Below are positions 37,251 to 46,003 of a DNA stretch of 64,000 nucleotides, piece after piece. Origin of the DNA: Nocardia aurea (GTDB taxonomy: Bacteria; Actinomycetota; Actinomycetes; Mycobacteriales; Mycobacteriaceae). The DNA lies in contig NZ_QCYJ01000020.1 in NCBI RefSeq assembly GCF_003123685.1, positions 372,001-436,000 of the forward strand, read 5' to 3'. The notes beneath the pieces are model-generated. The model saw only the letters and a list, made by a program, of their open reading frames with translations, was not told the origin of the DNA and searched no databases. The translations under genes and the position numbers were made by a program. Numbering within the stretch: position 1 is the first letter of the stretch; each line of letters begins with the position of its first letter.

Positions 37251-37637
37251 CGCGGTGTCGATCGGCCCGATACATCGTTACCGGTCGGTTTCAAGATCGA
37301 ATGGGGACGACCGGGTTTCGGAATCGAATTCGGACCGCAATTCCCGGTGAAGGCCAGGGCCGCACGCTGTCGCCACCCGCGCGGACTACCACGTCCGGGG
37401 GCGCTGAGCTGGCAGGAACGCGTGTCCGGCGAGCCGTCGAGGTCCGGTCGGCGTGAACACGAAATGACCGTGAATCGAATTCATTCGGGGCGTGTCGCTC
37501 GCGGCACGCCGAGTTCTCTCGAGATCACGGCTAATCCACAGTTTCGCTGGCGCCGGTGTATCGACTATTAATGGGCATGTGCCGTTCCCACGTGTGATCA
37601 CTTGCCAAGCCTCGAATCTCCCCCGGCGGGAGTCGAG
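37251..37637. other. espG downstream / membrane-protein upstream region
   Basis: 387 bp with no supported gene. The last 150 bp are relatively AT-rich for this genome (for example TATCGACTATTAATGGG around 37559-37575) and probably contain the promoter of the membrane protein gene. No strong hairpin was found after espG. Confidence 0.4.
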
Positions 37638-39290
37638 GTGACGATAGAGCATCCCATCGAGGACGAAGTCGGTCAGCTGGCGAGGCGGGTCGAGAAAGCC
37701 AGAGGCCGACTGGCATACCAGTTCGACCCCGCGCTGACCCAGGCGCTCTCCGAAGACGAACTGCACGCCGAACGTGATCTCGCCGAGAAGATTCGCGGCC
37801 AGGATCGCGCACAGCGCTGGAAACAGGCGCAAGCCGCCGCAGGCGCCGCCGACCGCGCCCGACAGACCACCGAGGAAATCGAGAAGGCCGACATCAGAGA
37901 TCTACTGGTCGCCCGCAAGGCGATAGCCGCACAACGACGGGAATCGAGTCCGCACGCCAAACTCGCGTCGCTGTACCGGCATCGGGCATGGTCACTGCGC
38001 GCGCTGGCGGGCGTGGTCGGCGCGGGCATGCTCTGGTCGGCCGTCAACGTGCAGCACAACATCGCACCCGGTGGCCCGAGTGATCCGCTGTACTGGTTCA
38101 GCTACCTGATCGAGGCGATGATCAGCGTCTGCTTGATCATCATCATGATCGGCACCAACAAGGTGTCCGAATGGGGTGTCGTCGACAACCGCGGCCAGGT
38201 CGTCGCGGCCGAGGTCGCGCTGCTCGCGCTGACCGTCGGCCTCAACACCTATCCCTACATCCGGGGTGAGCGTTGGTTCGACGCGGGCGTGCACGCGGTC
38301 GCGCCGGTGATGATCGGTGTCGCACTGCTGATCCACGACGCCGCCAGCGCGCGCTACGGGCTCGCCATCGCGCGCGCCACCGATCAGGTCCGCGATCTGC
38401 CCGATCCGGCCGAGGTCATCCGCAACAGACTGCCCGATCTGGCCACCTACCGTCCGATGGCCATGGAGCTGGGCGTTCCGCGTCCCGTCGTGATCGAAGC
38501 CGAACCCGAAGCCGATCCCGAGCCCGCGGTCGAAACGGCCGAGATGGACGAATTCGACGAGGTGGACCAGGAACAGTCCGCCGAGCAGTTCGCCACCGAA
38601 GAGGACGACGCGCCGACCGAGGCGATCGCCGTCGAGCCCGCGCCCGCCGAACCGGTCGAACCCGCTGCGGCACCGGCGGCCGAGAAACCGGCGCCGCAGC
38701 CCGAGAAGCGCCGCGCCCCCGCCGCTTCCGAGAAGGTACCGGCGCGCGAGATCAACGGCGCGGTCCCCAAGATCCTCGACGGGCGTCCGTTCGCCACGAC
38801 CAAGCCCGAGGTGCCGGAACCACCCAAACGGCCGTCGACGACGCCGCCACCGGCCCCGAAGCCCGCTGTCGCGACGGTCGCCGAGACCAAGCCGGTCAAG
38901 GCCGTTCCGCCGCCTGCCGCGAAACTCGCCGAGAAGCCTGTCGAAAAGCCCGCGGAGAAACCCGCCGAGAAGCCCGCCGTCAAGGCGGCCGCCGCTCCCG
39001 CGCCGGCCCCCGCCCCTGCCCCCGCCACCCCGGCGCGGAGCGGCCTGCGCAAGGTGGCGCCGGCGAAATCCCGCGCCAACGGCAGCTCGGGCGATTCCCG
39101 GTCCACCGCGGCGTCGGCCAAGAACGGCAAGGAAACCCCCGCCGTCCCCGCCAAACCGGATCTCCAGGTCGTCCCGGCACCGGACCCGATCCACGACACC
39201 GGCCAGTTCCGCATCGCCGAACTGCTCGAACAGGAACTCGCCGAACTCCAGGCCGAACGCCGTCGCGCCCGCACCAGCAGGCAGCGCTGA
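37638..39290 (+). CDS. Four-helix membrane protein with long Pro/Ala/Lys-rich tail
   Basis: A 550-residue protein of unknown function. Residues 1-115 are charged and helical, probably coiled coil. Four membrane helices follow at about 120-138, 152-172, 188-208 and 216-234. The rest is cytoplasmic or surface-exposed and disordered: acidic at 275-325, then Pro/Ala/Lys-rich with EKPAEKP-type repeats (about 385-500), and a C-terminal helix LEQELAELQAERRRARTSRQR-like. The helix-plus-four-TM core loosely recalls plasmid-spread/DUF2637 proteins, but I cannot confirm this. GTG 37638 has GGGAG 5 nt upstream. Confidence 0.7.
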   Translation: MTIEHPIEDEVGQLARRVEKARGRLAYQFDPALTQALSEDELHAERDLAEKIRGQDRAQRWKQAQAAAGAADRARQTTEEIEKADIRDLLVARKAIAAQRRESSPHAKLASLYRHRAWSLRALAGVVGAGMLWSAVNVQHNIAPGGPSDPLYWFSYLIEAMISVCLIIIMIGTNKVSEWGVVDNRGQVVAAEVALLALTVGLNTYPYIRGERWFDAGVHAVAPVMIGVALLIHDAASARYGLAIARATDQVRDLPDPAEVIRNRLPDLATYRPMAMELGVPRPVVIEAEPEADPEPAVETAEMDEFDEVDQEQSAEQFATEEDDAPTEAIAVEPAPAEPVEPAAAPAAEKPAPQPEKRRAPAASEKVPAREINGAVPKILDGRPFATTKPEVPEPPKRPSTTPPPAPKPAVATVAETKPVKAVPPPAAKLAEKPVEKPAEKPAEKPAVKAAAAPAPAPAPAPATPARSGLRKVAPAKSRANGSSGDSRSTAASAKNGKETPAVPAKPDLQVVPAPDPIHDTGQFRIAELLEQELAELQAERRRARTSRQR

Positions 39291-39308
39291 CCGGTTCGAC
39301 CAACGCCG

Positions 39309-40598
39309 GTGAGCGGCAAGGACCATGGGCGGGGCGACGACGCACCGGATGAGCTGCGTCGCAGCCTGGGGCTGATCGACGCGGTGATGGTCGGGCTCGG
39401 CTCGATGATCGGGGCGGGGATATTCACGGCGCTGGGCCCCGCCGCCCGAGCGGCCGGGTCGGGGCTGCTGCTCGGCTTGGCGGTGGCGGCCGTCGTGGCG
39501 TACTGCAATGCCACCTCCTCGGCGCGCTTGGCCGCGAGGTACCCGTCCTCGGGCGGAACGTACGTGTACGGACGCGAGCGGCTCGGGGAATTCTGGGGAT
39601 ACCTGGCCGGATGGTGTTTCGTGGTCGGTAAGACCGCGTCGTGCGCCGCGATGGCGCTGACCGTCGGCGTCTACCTGTGGCCGGAACACGCGCACGCCGT
39701 CGCGGTGGCGGCGGTCGTCGCCGTGACCGCGATCAATTATCGCGGCGTGCAGAAGTCGGCCATGATCACCCGGGTGATCGTGGCGATCGTGCTCGCCGTG
39801 CTGGCCTCGGTGCTCGTCGCGGCGTTCACCAGCGCGAACGCGGACACCGCGCGACTGGAATTCGCCTCCGACATGACCGTTTTCGGGGTCATGCAGGCGG
39901 CGGGTCTGCTGTTCTTCGCCTTCGCCGGGTACGCGCGGATCGCCACACTCGGCGAAGAGGTGCGCGACCCGGTGCGCACGATTCGCCGCGCGATCCCGCT
40001 CGCACTCGGCATCGCCCTGCTCGTGTACGCGGCCGTGGTGATCGCGGCGTTGCTGATACTCGGCCCCGAGGGGTTGTCACAGGCGACCGCACCGCTGACG
40101 GAGGTGGTGCGGGCGGCCGATGCCGACCGGCTGCGACCGATCGTGCGATTCGGCGCCGTGGTGGCCGCGCTGGGATCACTGCTCGCGTTGATCCTCGGCG
40201 TCTCGCGCACCGTTCTGGCGATGGCTCGCGACCGGCATCTGCCCCACGCGTTGGCGGCGGTGCACCCGAGGTTCACCGTCCCGCACCGTGCCGAAGTCGC
40301 GGTCGGCGCGGTGGTGGCGGTCGTGGCCGCGACCGCCGATGTCCGTGCCGTGATCGGGTTCTCGTCCTTCGGTGTACTGCTCTATTACGCCGTCGCCAAC
40401 GCGTCCGCGTGGACACTGACCGCCGTCGAGGGACGTCCGGCGCGGGTGATACCGGCGTTCGGGTTGCTGGGCTGTCTGGCCCTCGCCTTCACGCTGCCGC
40501 TGCCGTCGGTGCTGACAGGCGCGACGGTCGTCGCTCTCGGCGCGGTGATCTACTCCGCTCGCAAGCGAATCTCACGTTCGCGTGCGGCGACCCCCTAG
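39309..40598 (+). CDS. APC-family amino acid permease
   Basis: A 429-residue transporter with about twelve membrane helices. It has the APC helix-1 motif GLGSMIGAGIFTALGP (near residue 30), followed by SSARLAARYPSSGGTYVYGRERLGEFWGYLAGW, which is the helix 2-3 region of cationic or broad-range amino acid permeases. FAFAGYARIATLGEEVRDPVRTIRRAIP is the conserved helix 6 end. Substrate cannot be told. It begins at a GTG 18 bp after the preceding membrane protein gene and is followed by a bidirectional terminator. Confidence 0.92.
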   Translation: MSGKDHGRGDDAPDELRRSLGLIDAVMVGLGSMIGAGIFTALGPAARAAGSGLLLGLAVAAVVAYCNATSSARLAARYPSSGGTYVYGRERLGEFWGYLAGWCFVVGKTASCAAMALTVGVYLWPEHAHAVAVAAVVAVTAINYRGVQKSAMITRVIVAIVLAVLASVLVAAFTSANADTARLEFASDMTVFGVMQAAGLLFFAFAGYARIATLGEEVRDPVRTIRRAIPLALGIALLVYAAVVIAALLILGPEGLSQATAPLTEVVRAADADRLRPIVRFGAVVAALGSLLALILGVSRTVLAMARDRHLPHALAAVHPRFTVPHRAEVAVGAVVAVVAATADVRAVIGFSSFGVLLYYAVANASAWTLTAVEGRPARVIPAFGLLGCLALAFTLPLPSVLTGATVVALGAVIYSARKRISRSRAATP

Positions 40599-40751
40599 CC
40601 GGTCGGCTGGTCGCTCGGCGCCACGGGCAGGAGTTCGGCGAGTTCTCCGGCAATTCGCAGCCCGCATCACCGGGCGACAGGCGCGGTCCCGGAACCGGTC
40701 ACGACCGAGCCGCCGCGGTGGCCACCCGGGGTCGCATGCTCCCCGATCAGG

Positions 40752-40783
40752 GGTGTGACCTCACACGCGGGTGAGGTCACACC
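40752..40783. terminator. Bidirectional terminator between APC permease and cadI
   Basis: GGTGTGACCTCAC (40752-40764) and GTGAGGTCACACC (40771-40783) form a 13-bp perfect stem with a 6-nt loop between two convergent genes. It could end both transcripts. Confidence 0.65.
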
Positions 40784-40810
40784 GGTCGACGGCAAGAGAT
40801 GAGACACTCA

Positions 40811-40830
40811 TCGATATTGATGAATATCGA
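40811..40830. promoter_or_regulatory. ArsR-operator-like palindrome downstream of cadI
   Basis: TCGATATT (40811-40818) and AATATCGA (40823-40830) form a perfect inverted repeat with a 4-nt centre in an AT-rich patch. It resembles ArsR/SmtB-type operators but lies at the 3' side of cadI, 48 bp past its stop, where no promoter is apparent. Confidence 0.35.
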
Positions 40831-40878
40831 ATCCGACGACAAATGAACGCCCGACGAACAAACCCCCGCCTGGCTCGA

Positions 40879-41400
40879 TCAGCGACAGCAGGTTGCGCCC
40901 GAGGCCACGGCGTCGCTCTTGGCGTCGGCGCCGCAGCACGCACCCTCCGAAGCAGCCTCCTCGGCGGTGCCGCAGCACACGGCGACGGCCTGCGCGTCGT
41001 CGACGGAGGCGAGTTCCGGGGCGGTGCCGAAGGATTCGGAATCGGCGAGCACCGTGTACACCTCCCACCGCTCGGCATCGGGGCCGGTGACCCACACTTT
41101 GTCCTGGGTGGCGAAACAACAGGTGGTCGCGATCTGCTCCTCGGTGAACAATCCCGCCTCCGACAGCCTGGCGATCTCGCCGTGGACCTCCCCCGAGGTC
41201 TCGACCTCGACGCCGAGATGGTTCAGGGTGCCGCCCCGACCCGTGTTCTCGAGCAGGACCAGTTTCATCGGTGGCTGCGCGACAACGAAGTTCGCGTAGC
41301 CGGGCTTGCGCTTGGCCGGTGCGACGTCGAACAGCGTCGAATAGAAGGCCACGGCCTGATCGAGATCGTCGACATTGAGGGCGAGCTGGATGCGAGACAT
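40879..41400 (-). CDS. cadI: ArsI/CadI-family VOC protein (C-As lyase type)
   Basis: A 173-residue vicinal-oxygen-chelate dioxygenase, closely matching the M. tuberculosis cadmium-induced protein CadI (Rv2641) in SRIQLALNVDDLDQAVAFY, AKRKPGYANFVVAQPP and TTCCFATQDKVWVTGP. ArsI members cleave the C-As bond of trivalent organoarsenicals. Iron ligands Gln5, His61 and Glu113 and the arsenic-binding pair Cys94-Cys95 are all present. The C-terminal 40 residues add three further Cys-Cys pairs, likely extra metal binding. It is divergent from arsR with a long inverted repeat between them. Confidence 0.92.
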   Translation of the reverse strand: MSRIQLALNVDDLDQAVAFYSTLFDVAPAKRKPGYANFVVAQPPMKLVLLENTGRGGTLNHLGVEVETSGEVHGEIARLSEAGLFTEEQIATTCCFATQDKVWVTGPDAERWEVYTVLADSESFGTAPELASVDDAQAVAVCCGTAEEAASEGACCGADAKSDAVASGATCCR

Positions 41401-41420
41401 GACGATACCTCCACTTGTGA

Positions 41421-41475
41421 GACATATATCGAAGAACTGACAGCTCCGAGTCTGGCCACTTCTTCGACATATGTC
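41421..41475. promoter_or_regulatory. Long inverted repeat in the cadI-arsR promoter region
   Basis: GACATATATCGAAGAA (41421-41436) and TTCTTCGACATATGTC (41460-41475) are inverted copies with one mismatch, separated by 23 bp. Each arm holds a GACATATnTC core. One arm sits 21 bp upstream of cadI, the other 25 bp upstream of arsR. They are likely paired ArsR operators controlling both genes. Confidence 0.6.
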
Positions 41476-41499
41476 AATAAGGTTGGTAATATCGATGTC

Positions 41500-41859
41500 A
41501 TGCCCAAGGCGTTGCCCGTGATCGACATGTCCGCCCCCGTCTGCTGCGCCCCCGTCGCCGCGGGCCCGATCGATGACGCCGCCGCCCTCGAGGTCGCACT
41601 GCGCCTCAAGGCGATCGCCGATCCCGTCCGGGTCAAACTCATGTCCCTGCTGCTGACGAGCGCGCTCGGCGAGGAGAACAGCGGCGACCTCGCCGCGGCC
41701 GTCGCGGTATCGGAATCCACCGCTTCCCACCACCTGAGGGTGTTGCGCGAGGCCGGACTCGTGGAATCGGAACGACGCGGCATGAACACCTTCCACCGGG
41801 CCCGCCGCGACGCGCTGTCCGCACTCTGCGTGGTCCTCGACCCGAACTGCTGCCGCTGA
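41500..41859 (+). CDS. ArsR-family metal/metalloid-responsive repressor
   Basis: A 119-residue winged-helix repressor. The DNA-recognition part is seen as LAAAVAVSESTASHHLRVLREAGLVESERRG (about residues 64-94). Cys15-Cys16 near the N-terminus and Cys117-Cys118 at the C-terminus are the probable As(III)/Cd(II)/Sb(III) ligands; the N-terminal pair matches the position used in the Corynebacterium ArsR. It is divergent from cadI. No arsenite pump or arsenate reductase gene is nearby, so this is a minimal module. Confidence 0.9.
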   Translation: MPKALPVIDMSAPVCCAPVAAGPIDDAAALEVALRLKAIADPVRVKLMSLLLTSALGEENSGDLAAAVAVSESTASHHLRVLREAGLVESERRGMNTFHRARRDALSALCVVLDPNCCR

Positions 41860-42059
41860 CACGGCTACCCGGGCCTACGCGGGCGTGAGACGACGAATCG
41901 TCCCGATATCGCCCCGACGCGACCGACCAATTCCGGTCCCGCACTGCGGGATCGAGACGTGGCGACCGCACGGGCGATCCACACACCGTACGGGCCGGTC
42001 TCTTTACCACGAATAGCTGCCTGGATCCCACCCCTGGAGTTCCGCGCGACCTGTGATAT

Positions 42060-42083
42060 TCGTAACCTCCGAAGGGGTTGCGA
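42060..42083. promoter_or_regulatory. Inverted repeat upstream of the P450 gene
   Basis: TCGTAACC (42060-42067) and GGTTGCGA (42076-42083) form an 8-bp repeat with one mismatch and an 8-nt spacer, 24 bp upstream of the P450 ATG. Its position suits an operator or a leader hairpin. No regulator gene is adjacent. Confidence 0.3.
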
Positions 42084-42107
42084 CGGTTCGGCGATGGAAG
42101 GGGCTCG

Positions 42108-43412
42108 ATGAAACCGCAGTACGCGTACCGGTGGGTCAACAATCACGGGGTGATCCGCCTGTTCAAGAAGGCGCTGCTCCGTCGTGGCGACGTGTTCGCG
42201 CGGTTGAACTGCAGCGCGGAGGGCATCGAGAATCCGTACGCGCTGATCGAGGAGATGCGCGGCACGGGCGGATTACCGCGGACGTTCCCGGTGTGGACCG
42301 CCTTCGATCACGAGATCGTCCGGGATATCCTGCGCGACAATCGCTTCGGTGCCGGGGTGCCGACCGTGCTCGGCATGCCGAGACTCGTGCGACGCCTGCT
42401 CGCGCGCAGGCCGGTACCACCGAACCCGGTGGACGCACCGTCGATGCTGGTGATCGACCAGCCCGAACACACCCGGATGCGAAAACCGGTCACCGCCGCC
42501 TTCACCCCGCGCGCCGTCGCCCGACTCAGCGATCGGATCGAGACGGTCACCGACGAACTGCTCGCCGCGCTGCCCGACGACGGCCCGGCCGATCTGATGG
42601 CGCAGTACGCGGCCCAGGTGCCCATCGCCATCATCTCCGAAATGCTCGGCTTCCCCGATTCCGACCGCGAGATGTTCCTGCGCTGGGGCGACGAGATCAG
42701 TCCGCTGTTCGACATCGGGATCTCCTGGCAGACCCATCAGCGGGCGATGGAATCCTCGGAGCGGCTGCACCGCTATCTCCTCGAACATGTCGAGCGCCTG
42801 CGCGTCGAACCCGGCGACGACATCCTGAGCAGTCTGGTCACCGCGGGAGATCTGTCCACCTACGAACTGTGCGCGTCGGCGACGCTGCTGATGGCCGCTG
42901 GCTTCGAGACCACCGTCAACCTGATCGGCAAGGGCGTCATCTGGCTGCTCCGTCACCCCGATCAACTGGACCGGCTGCGCGTCGAGCCGGAGCTGTGGCC
43001 CAACGCGGTGGAGGAGATCCTGCGGATCGATCCCCCGGTGCAGACCACCGGCCGCACCACCCGCACCACGCTGGAGATCGGCGGCACCCGGTTGCACAAG
43101 GGCTCGATCGTGATGCTGTCGCTGGCGGGCGCCAACCGCGACCCCGCCGTATTCACCGACCCGGACCGCTTCGACATCACCAGGGAGAACGCCAAGAATC
43201 ACCTGTCGTTCAGCAGCGGTATCCACGTCTGCCTCGGCGCCGGTCTGGCCCGCATGGAAGCCGTACACGCCCTGCGCGCCCTCTTCGAGGCGTTCCCCGA
43301 CCTGCGACTGACCGATCCGCCCACCCGTCGCCCCCTGTTCACCCTGCACGGCTACAAACACCTCCCCGTGCACACCGGTCCGCGTGTACGGGGCCACCAG
43401 CCCATCGGCTGA
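42108..43412 (+). CDS. Cytochrome P450
   Basis: A 434-residue soluble class I P450 monooxygenase. The oxygen-binding I-helix is AAGFETT (263-269), the ExxR motif EILR (303-306), and the haem-binding loop FSSGIHVCLGAG with axial Cys375. There is no membrane anchor. No ferredoxin gene is adjacent, though a ferredoxin-reductase-like gene lies 6 kb to the right. ATG 42108 has GGAAGGGG upstream. Substrate unknown; the family cannot be assigned from the sequence alone. Confidence 0.95.
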   Translation: MKPQYAYRWVNNHGVIRLFKKALLRRGDVFARLNCSAEGIENPYALIEEMRGTGGLPRTFPVWTAFDHEIVRDILRDNRFGAGVPTVLGMPRLVRRLLARRPVPPNPVDAPSMLVIDQPEHTRMRKPVTAAFTPRAVARLSDRIETVTDELLAALPDDGPADLMAQYAAQVPIAIISEMLGFPDSDREMFLRWGDEISPLFDIGISWQTHQRAMESSERLHRYLLEHVERLRVEPGDDILSSLVTAGDLSTYELCASATLLMAAGFETTVNLIGKGVIWLLRHPDQLDRLRVEPELWPNAVEEILRIDPPVQTTGRTTRTTLEIGGTRLHKGSIVMLSLAGANRDPAVFTDPDRFDITRENAKNHLSFSSGIHVCLGAGLARMEAVHALRALFEAFPDLRLTDPPTRRPLFTLHGYKHLPVHTGPRVRGHQPIG

Positions 43413-43684
43413 CCCACACCCGCGGCGGGGCCCGGCGCCCGGATTCCTCGGAGCCGACCGCGCTTTCGTGGCACTGCCCGGCGCTCGGTCGGCCATCCCC
43501 GGCGTACGTTGCCCACCGAATCCGCCTGCGCTCACTCGCCTGGTCGGGTTGTCCTCCGTCGCGGGAGTCGCGAACCCAGCTCACCGGCACGAAGGAATCG
43601 CGGATCACAATCCGGCAAGCATCGGTAATGGACACCGTCGCACCGCGATATGACCGGTGAGCGTTCTGGTGATGGAGGTGGGGC

Positions 43685-43951
43685 ATGGCCGCCGAGACCG
43701 TAACGCCGAAACGCCGTTCGTATCACGTGCGCTGGAGAACGATCGGCCACGTGATTCTCACAGCGACCACGCTGTTCCTGGCGGTGTGGTTCTGTGTAGT
43801 CGGCACGGTCCTCCTGAACCTCAACGAACCGACTTCCAACGAAATACCCCCGCGAGTCCGTACCCCTACCGGCGTGCATCTACTGCCGCTGATCAAGCAG
43901 GTCCCACCATCCCCCACCACGATCACGCCACCCCCACGGCCATCCCGCTGA
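43685..43951 (+). CDS. Small single-pass membrane protein
   Basis: An 88-residue protein. A basic N-terminus (KRRSYHVRWRTIGH) precedes one membrane helix at about 22-44 (VILTATTLFLAVWFCVVGTVL), then a Pro/Thr-rich external tail (PPRVRTPTGVHLLPL and PPSPTTITPPPRPSR). GGAGGTGG lies 3 nt upstream of the ATG, which supports translation. The function is unknown and no family was recognised. It lies between the P450 gene and the tRNA pair. Confidence 0.55.
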   Translation: MAAETVTPKRRSYHVRWRTIGHVILTATTLFLAVWFCVVGTVLLNLNEPTSNEIPPRVRTPTGVHLLPLIKQVPPSPTTITPPPRPSR

Positions 43952-44082
43952 ACGAAACTCGTCGATGCACAGCCGCGCGCGACACCGAGACGACGAAAGC
44001 CGGTCGTTCCCGATATCGGGCGAAGACTCATCGATGGCTTCAGGCACGGCCGCTGATCAGGGCCGGAAGAATCGAAACTGTG

Positions 44083-44156
44083 TCGGGGTGACAGGATTTG
44101 AACCTGCGACCCTCCGCTCCCAAAGCGGATGCGCTACCAAGCTGCGCTACACCCCG
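44083..44156 (-). tRNA. tRNA-Pro (UGG)
   Basis: 74 nt. The acceptor stem CGGGGTG pairs with CACCCCG, with discriminator A. The anticodon loop TTTGGGA reads UGG, and the T-arm contains GGTTCAAATCC. CCA is not encoded. It is 47 bp downstream of tRNA-Gly on the same strand. Confidence 0.97.
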
Positions 44157-44203
44157 TGACCTCGTCGCGGATCGGCCGACGTCGAGGATGAATTACTGCG
44201 TGG

Positions 44204-44274
<71 letters not shown>

Positions 44275-44822
44275 AGGCATACGACACCGATGGGATCGCC
44301 ACGATGTCGTGTGCGCACCGACTGTACCGAATCACCCCGGCAAAATGCCAATCGCCTCCTTTCCCGGCGCCCGTGTGGCAGATCATCGAGATGTCCGATG
44401 GCGTAGATAGGTCACAAGCCCCCGGATCGGGCCCGGGTGTGTCACGCTGATCGACACGGGGATCACGGGGTGCACGCCGGACACCGGGCCGAGAACAACG
44501 GTGTTCTCAGCACACGATCGGCGTGTCACGGCGCGACTCTCCAGCGAACCGGAATTGATGTGTAACAACCGGGCGCCCGAAACGATCACACATCCGATCG
44601 CCGCTCGCCAAGGACCGAAAACTCGTTGTTAAACGCCGTTTTTCAGGCCCGAGTGGCTTGCTAGGATCCTTTTTGCCGGACGGGGGTATCTGGAAAGGGG
44701 GCGGTGAACGTGCACCGAGCTCGGTGGGCCCAACCGCATAGCAGTAGTGATCGGGGTGAGGCCGGCACCTGTGCTCGCACAGGGCACCCGGGTACCGACG
44801 TCACCCACGCCGGGTGAGTGCG
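44275..44822. other. tRNA to diguanylate cyclase intergenic region
   Basis: 548 bp without a supported gene. It contains a 7-bp hairpin (GAGAACA 44491-44497, TGTTCTC 44502-44508), a 14-bp palindrome CACCGAGCTCGGTG (44713-44726) and a CCTGTGC/GCACAGG hairpin near 44769-44784. These lie in a leader of about 150 nt after a candidate extended -10 promoter. The leader might be structured, but no known riboswitch consensus was recognised. Confidence 0.4.
44659..44667 (+). promoter_or_regulatory. Candidate extended -10 promoter of the GGDEF gene
   Basis: TGC followed by TAGGAT (44662-44667) is an extended -10 element, with a T-rich stretch 17 nt upstream as a weak -35. It would give a leader of about 150 nt before the ATG at 44823. 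Confidence 0.35.
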
Positions 44823-45776
44823 ATGCCAGCGGACATCGAACCACCCGTCGGCGCGATGGCGCGCGCCTGGGCACGTGCGGTCTGCGCGGAGCCCGGCTCC
44901 CACACGTCACCGCAGCACTTGGAACCCGTCCTGATCCAGATCGTCGGCCGCCTACTCGAGCTGGCCAAATCCGAACCTTTCCCCGTGCCCGAGGCGAGGC
45001 AGCTCGGCGCGCTGCTCGCGGAACCGCCCTTCGAGCGGACCAGGATGCTGGCCCAGGCCAGCCGTTGGCTCCTCGGTTTCCCCTCCGGCAGACCGGGATC
45101 GCTGGTCGCCACCCGCTGGCCGTTCATCGCCAGCCAGGCCATCGACAGCTATGCCCAGGCCCTCCAGGAACGCGCGCTCGACCAGCAGAAGCACCAGATC
45201 TCCGCGCAGGTGTCCCAGCGCGTCCAGGAGATCGCCGCGCTCCAGCATCGGCTGCGGCACGAGGCGACTCACGACGCGCTCACCGACCTCGCCAACCGCA
45301 CCCTGCTCCAGGACAAGGTGGCGCGCATGGCGGCGGACCCGAACAGCGATGTCGGGCTGCTGCTCATCGATCTGGACCGGTTCAAGCAGATCAACGACGG
45401 ATACGGGCACGCGGTCGGCGACGAGGTGCTCGTCGAGCTGGCCAACCGGCTGCGCGAGACCTGTCCGCCCGACACGGTGATCTGCCGTTACGGCGGTGAC
45501 GAATTCGTGCTCGCGGTCAACCGCGATTACCACACGGTGGCCGAGATCGCGCACCGAATCGTGCTGGCACTGCGCGATCCGGTGTGGTCGACCGCGGGGC
45601 CGGTCCCGGTATCGGCCAGTGTCGGCACCGCCCACAATCCGCCCGGAACCCGGTGCGATTTCACGGATCTGCTTCGTCGCGCCGATCGCGCGATGTACTC
45701 GGCCAAAACAGCGGGTGGCCGCCGCTTCGCCTTCTCGGACTCCGACGACCCGGAGATCGACGCCGTCGCAGGCTGA
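44823..45776 (+). CDS. GGDEF-domain diguanylate cyclase
   Basis: Makes cyclic di-GMP from two GTP. The 317-residue protein has an N-terminal helical region of about 115 residues, a coiled coil (ALQERALDQQKHQISAQVSQ, 113-145) that probably dimerises it, and a C-terminal cyclase domain with metal ligand Asp183 in LLIDLDRFKQIND and an intact GGDEF motif (224-228). The inhibitory I-site, normally RxxD, reads CPPD (214-217), so product feedback is probably lost. No membrane helix is present. An in-frame GTG at 44814 is an alternative start. Confidence 0.93.
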   Translation: MPADIEPPVGAMARAWARAVCAEPGSHTSPQHLEPVLIQIVGRLLELAKSEPFPVPEARQLGALLAEPPFERTRMLAQASRWLLGFPSGRPGSLVATRWPFIASQAIDSYAQALQERALDQQKHQISAQVSQRVQEIAALQHRLRHEATHDALTDLANRTLLQDKVARMAADPNSDVGLLLIDLDRFKQINDGYGHAVGDEVLVELANRLRETCPPDTVICRYGGDEFVLAVNRDYHTVAEIAHRIVLALRDPVWSTAGPVPVSASVGTAHNPPGTRCDFTDLLRRADRAMYSAKTAGGRRFAFSDSDDPEIDAVAG

Positions 45777-46003
45777 TCTCCGGTACGAAGGCCATCGATG
45801 CCCACGGGCGCGCTGCCGCCGCCGCACCGGCCGGGAGTAATCGACTACCGCACGGGCTGTTTCGTCCCGCAGGGGCACGCTGAGCCCCGTTCACCGCCCG
45901 CCCGACGGGCAGCACGACCTCTTCGATCCGCGCACACCGACCGCTCGCGTTCGACCACTCAGGGACATCATCCGCCGACGCGCGGCCAGTTCTCCGACCG
46001 CCG

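Noticed and set aside
43413..43684. Extension of the P450-opposite frames as a gene
   Set aside because: The frames are Arg/Pro/Ser-rich, overlap the P450 gene antisense and have no start signal.
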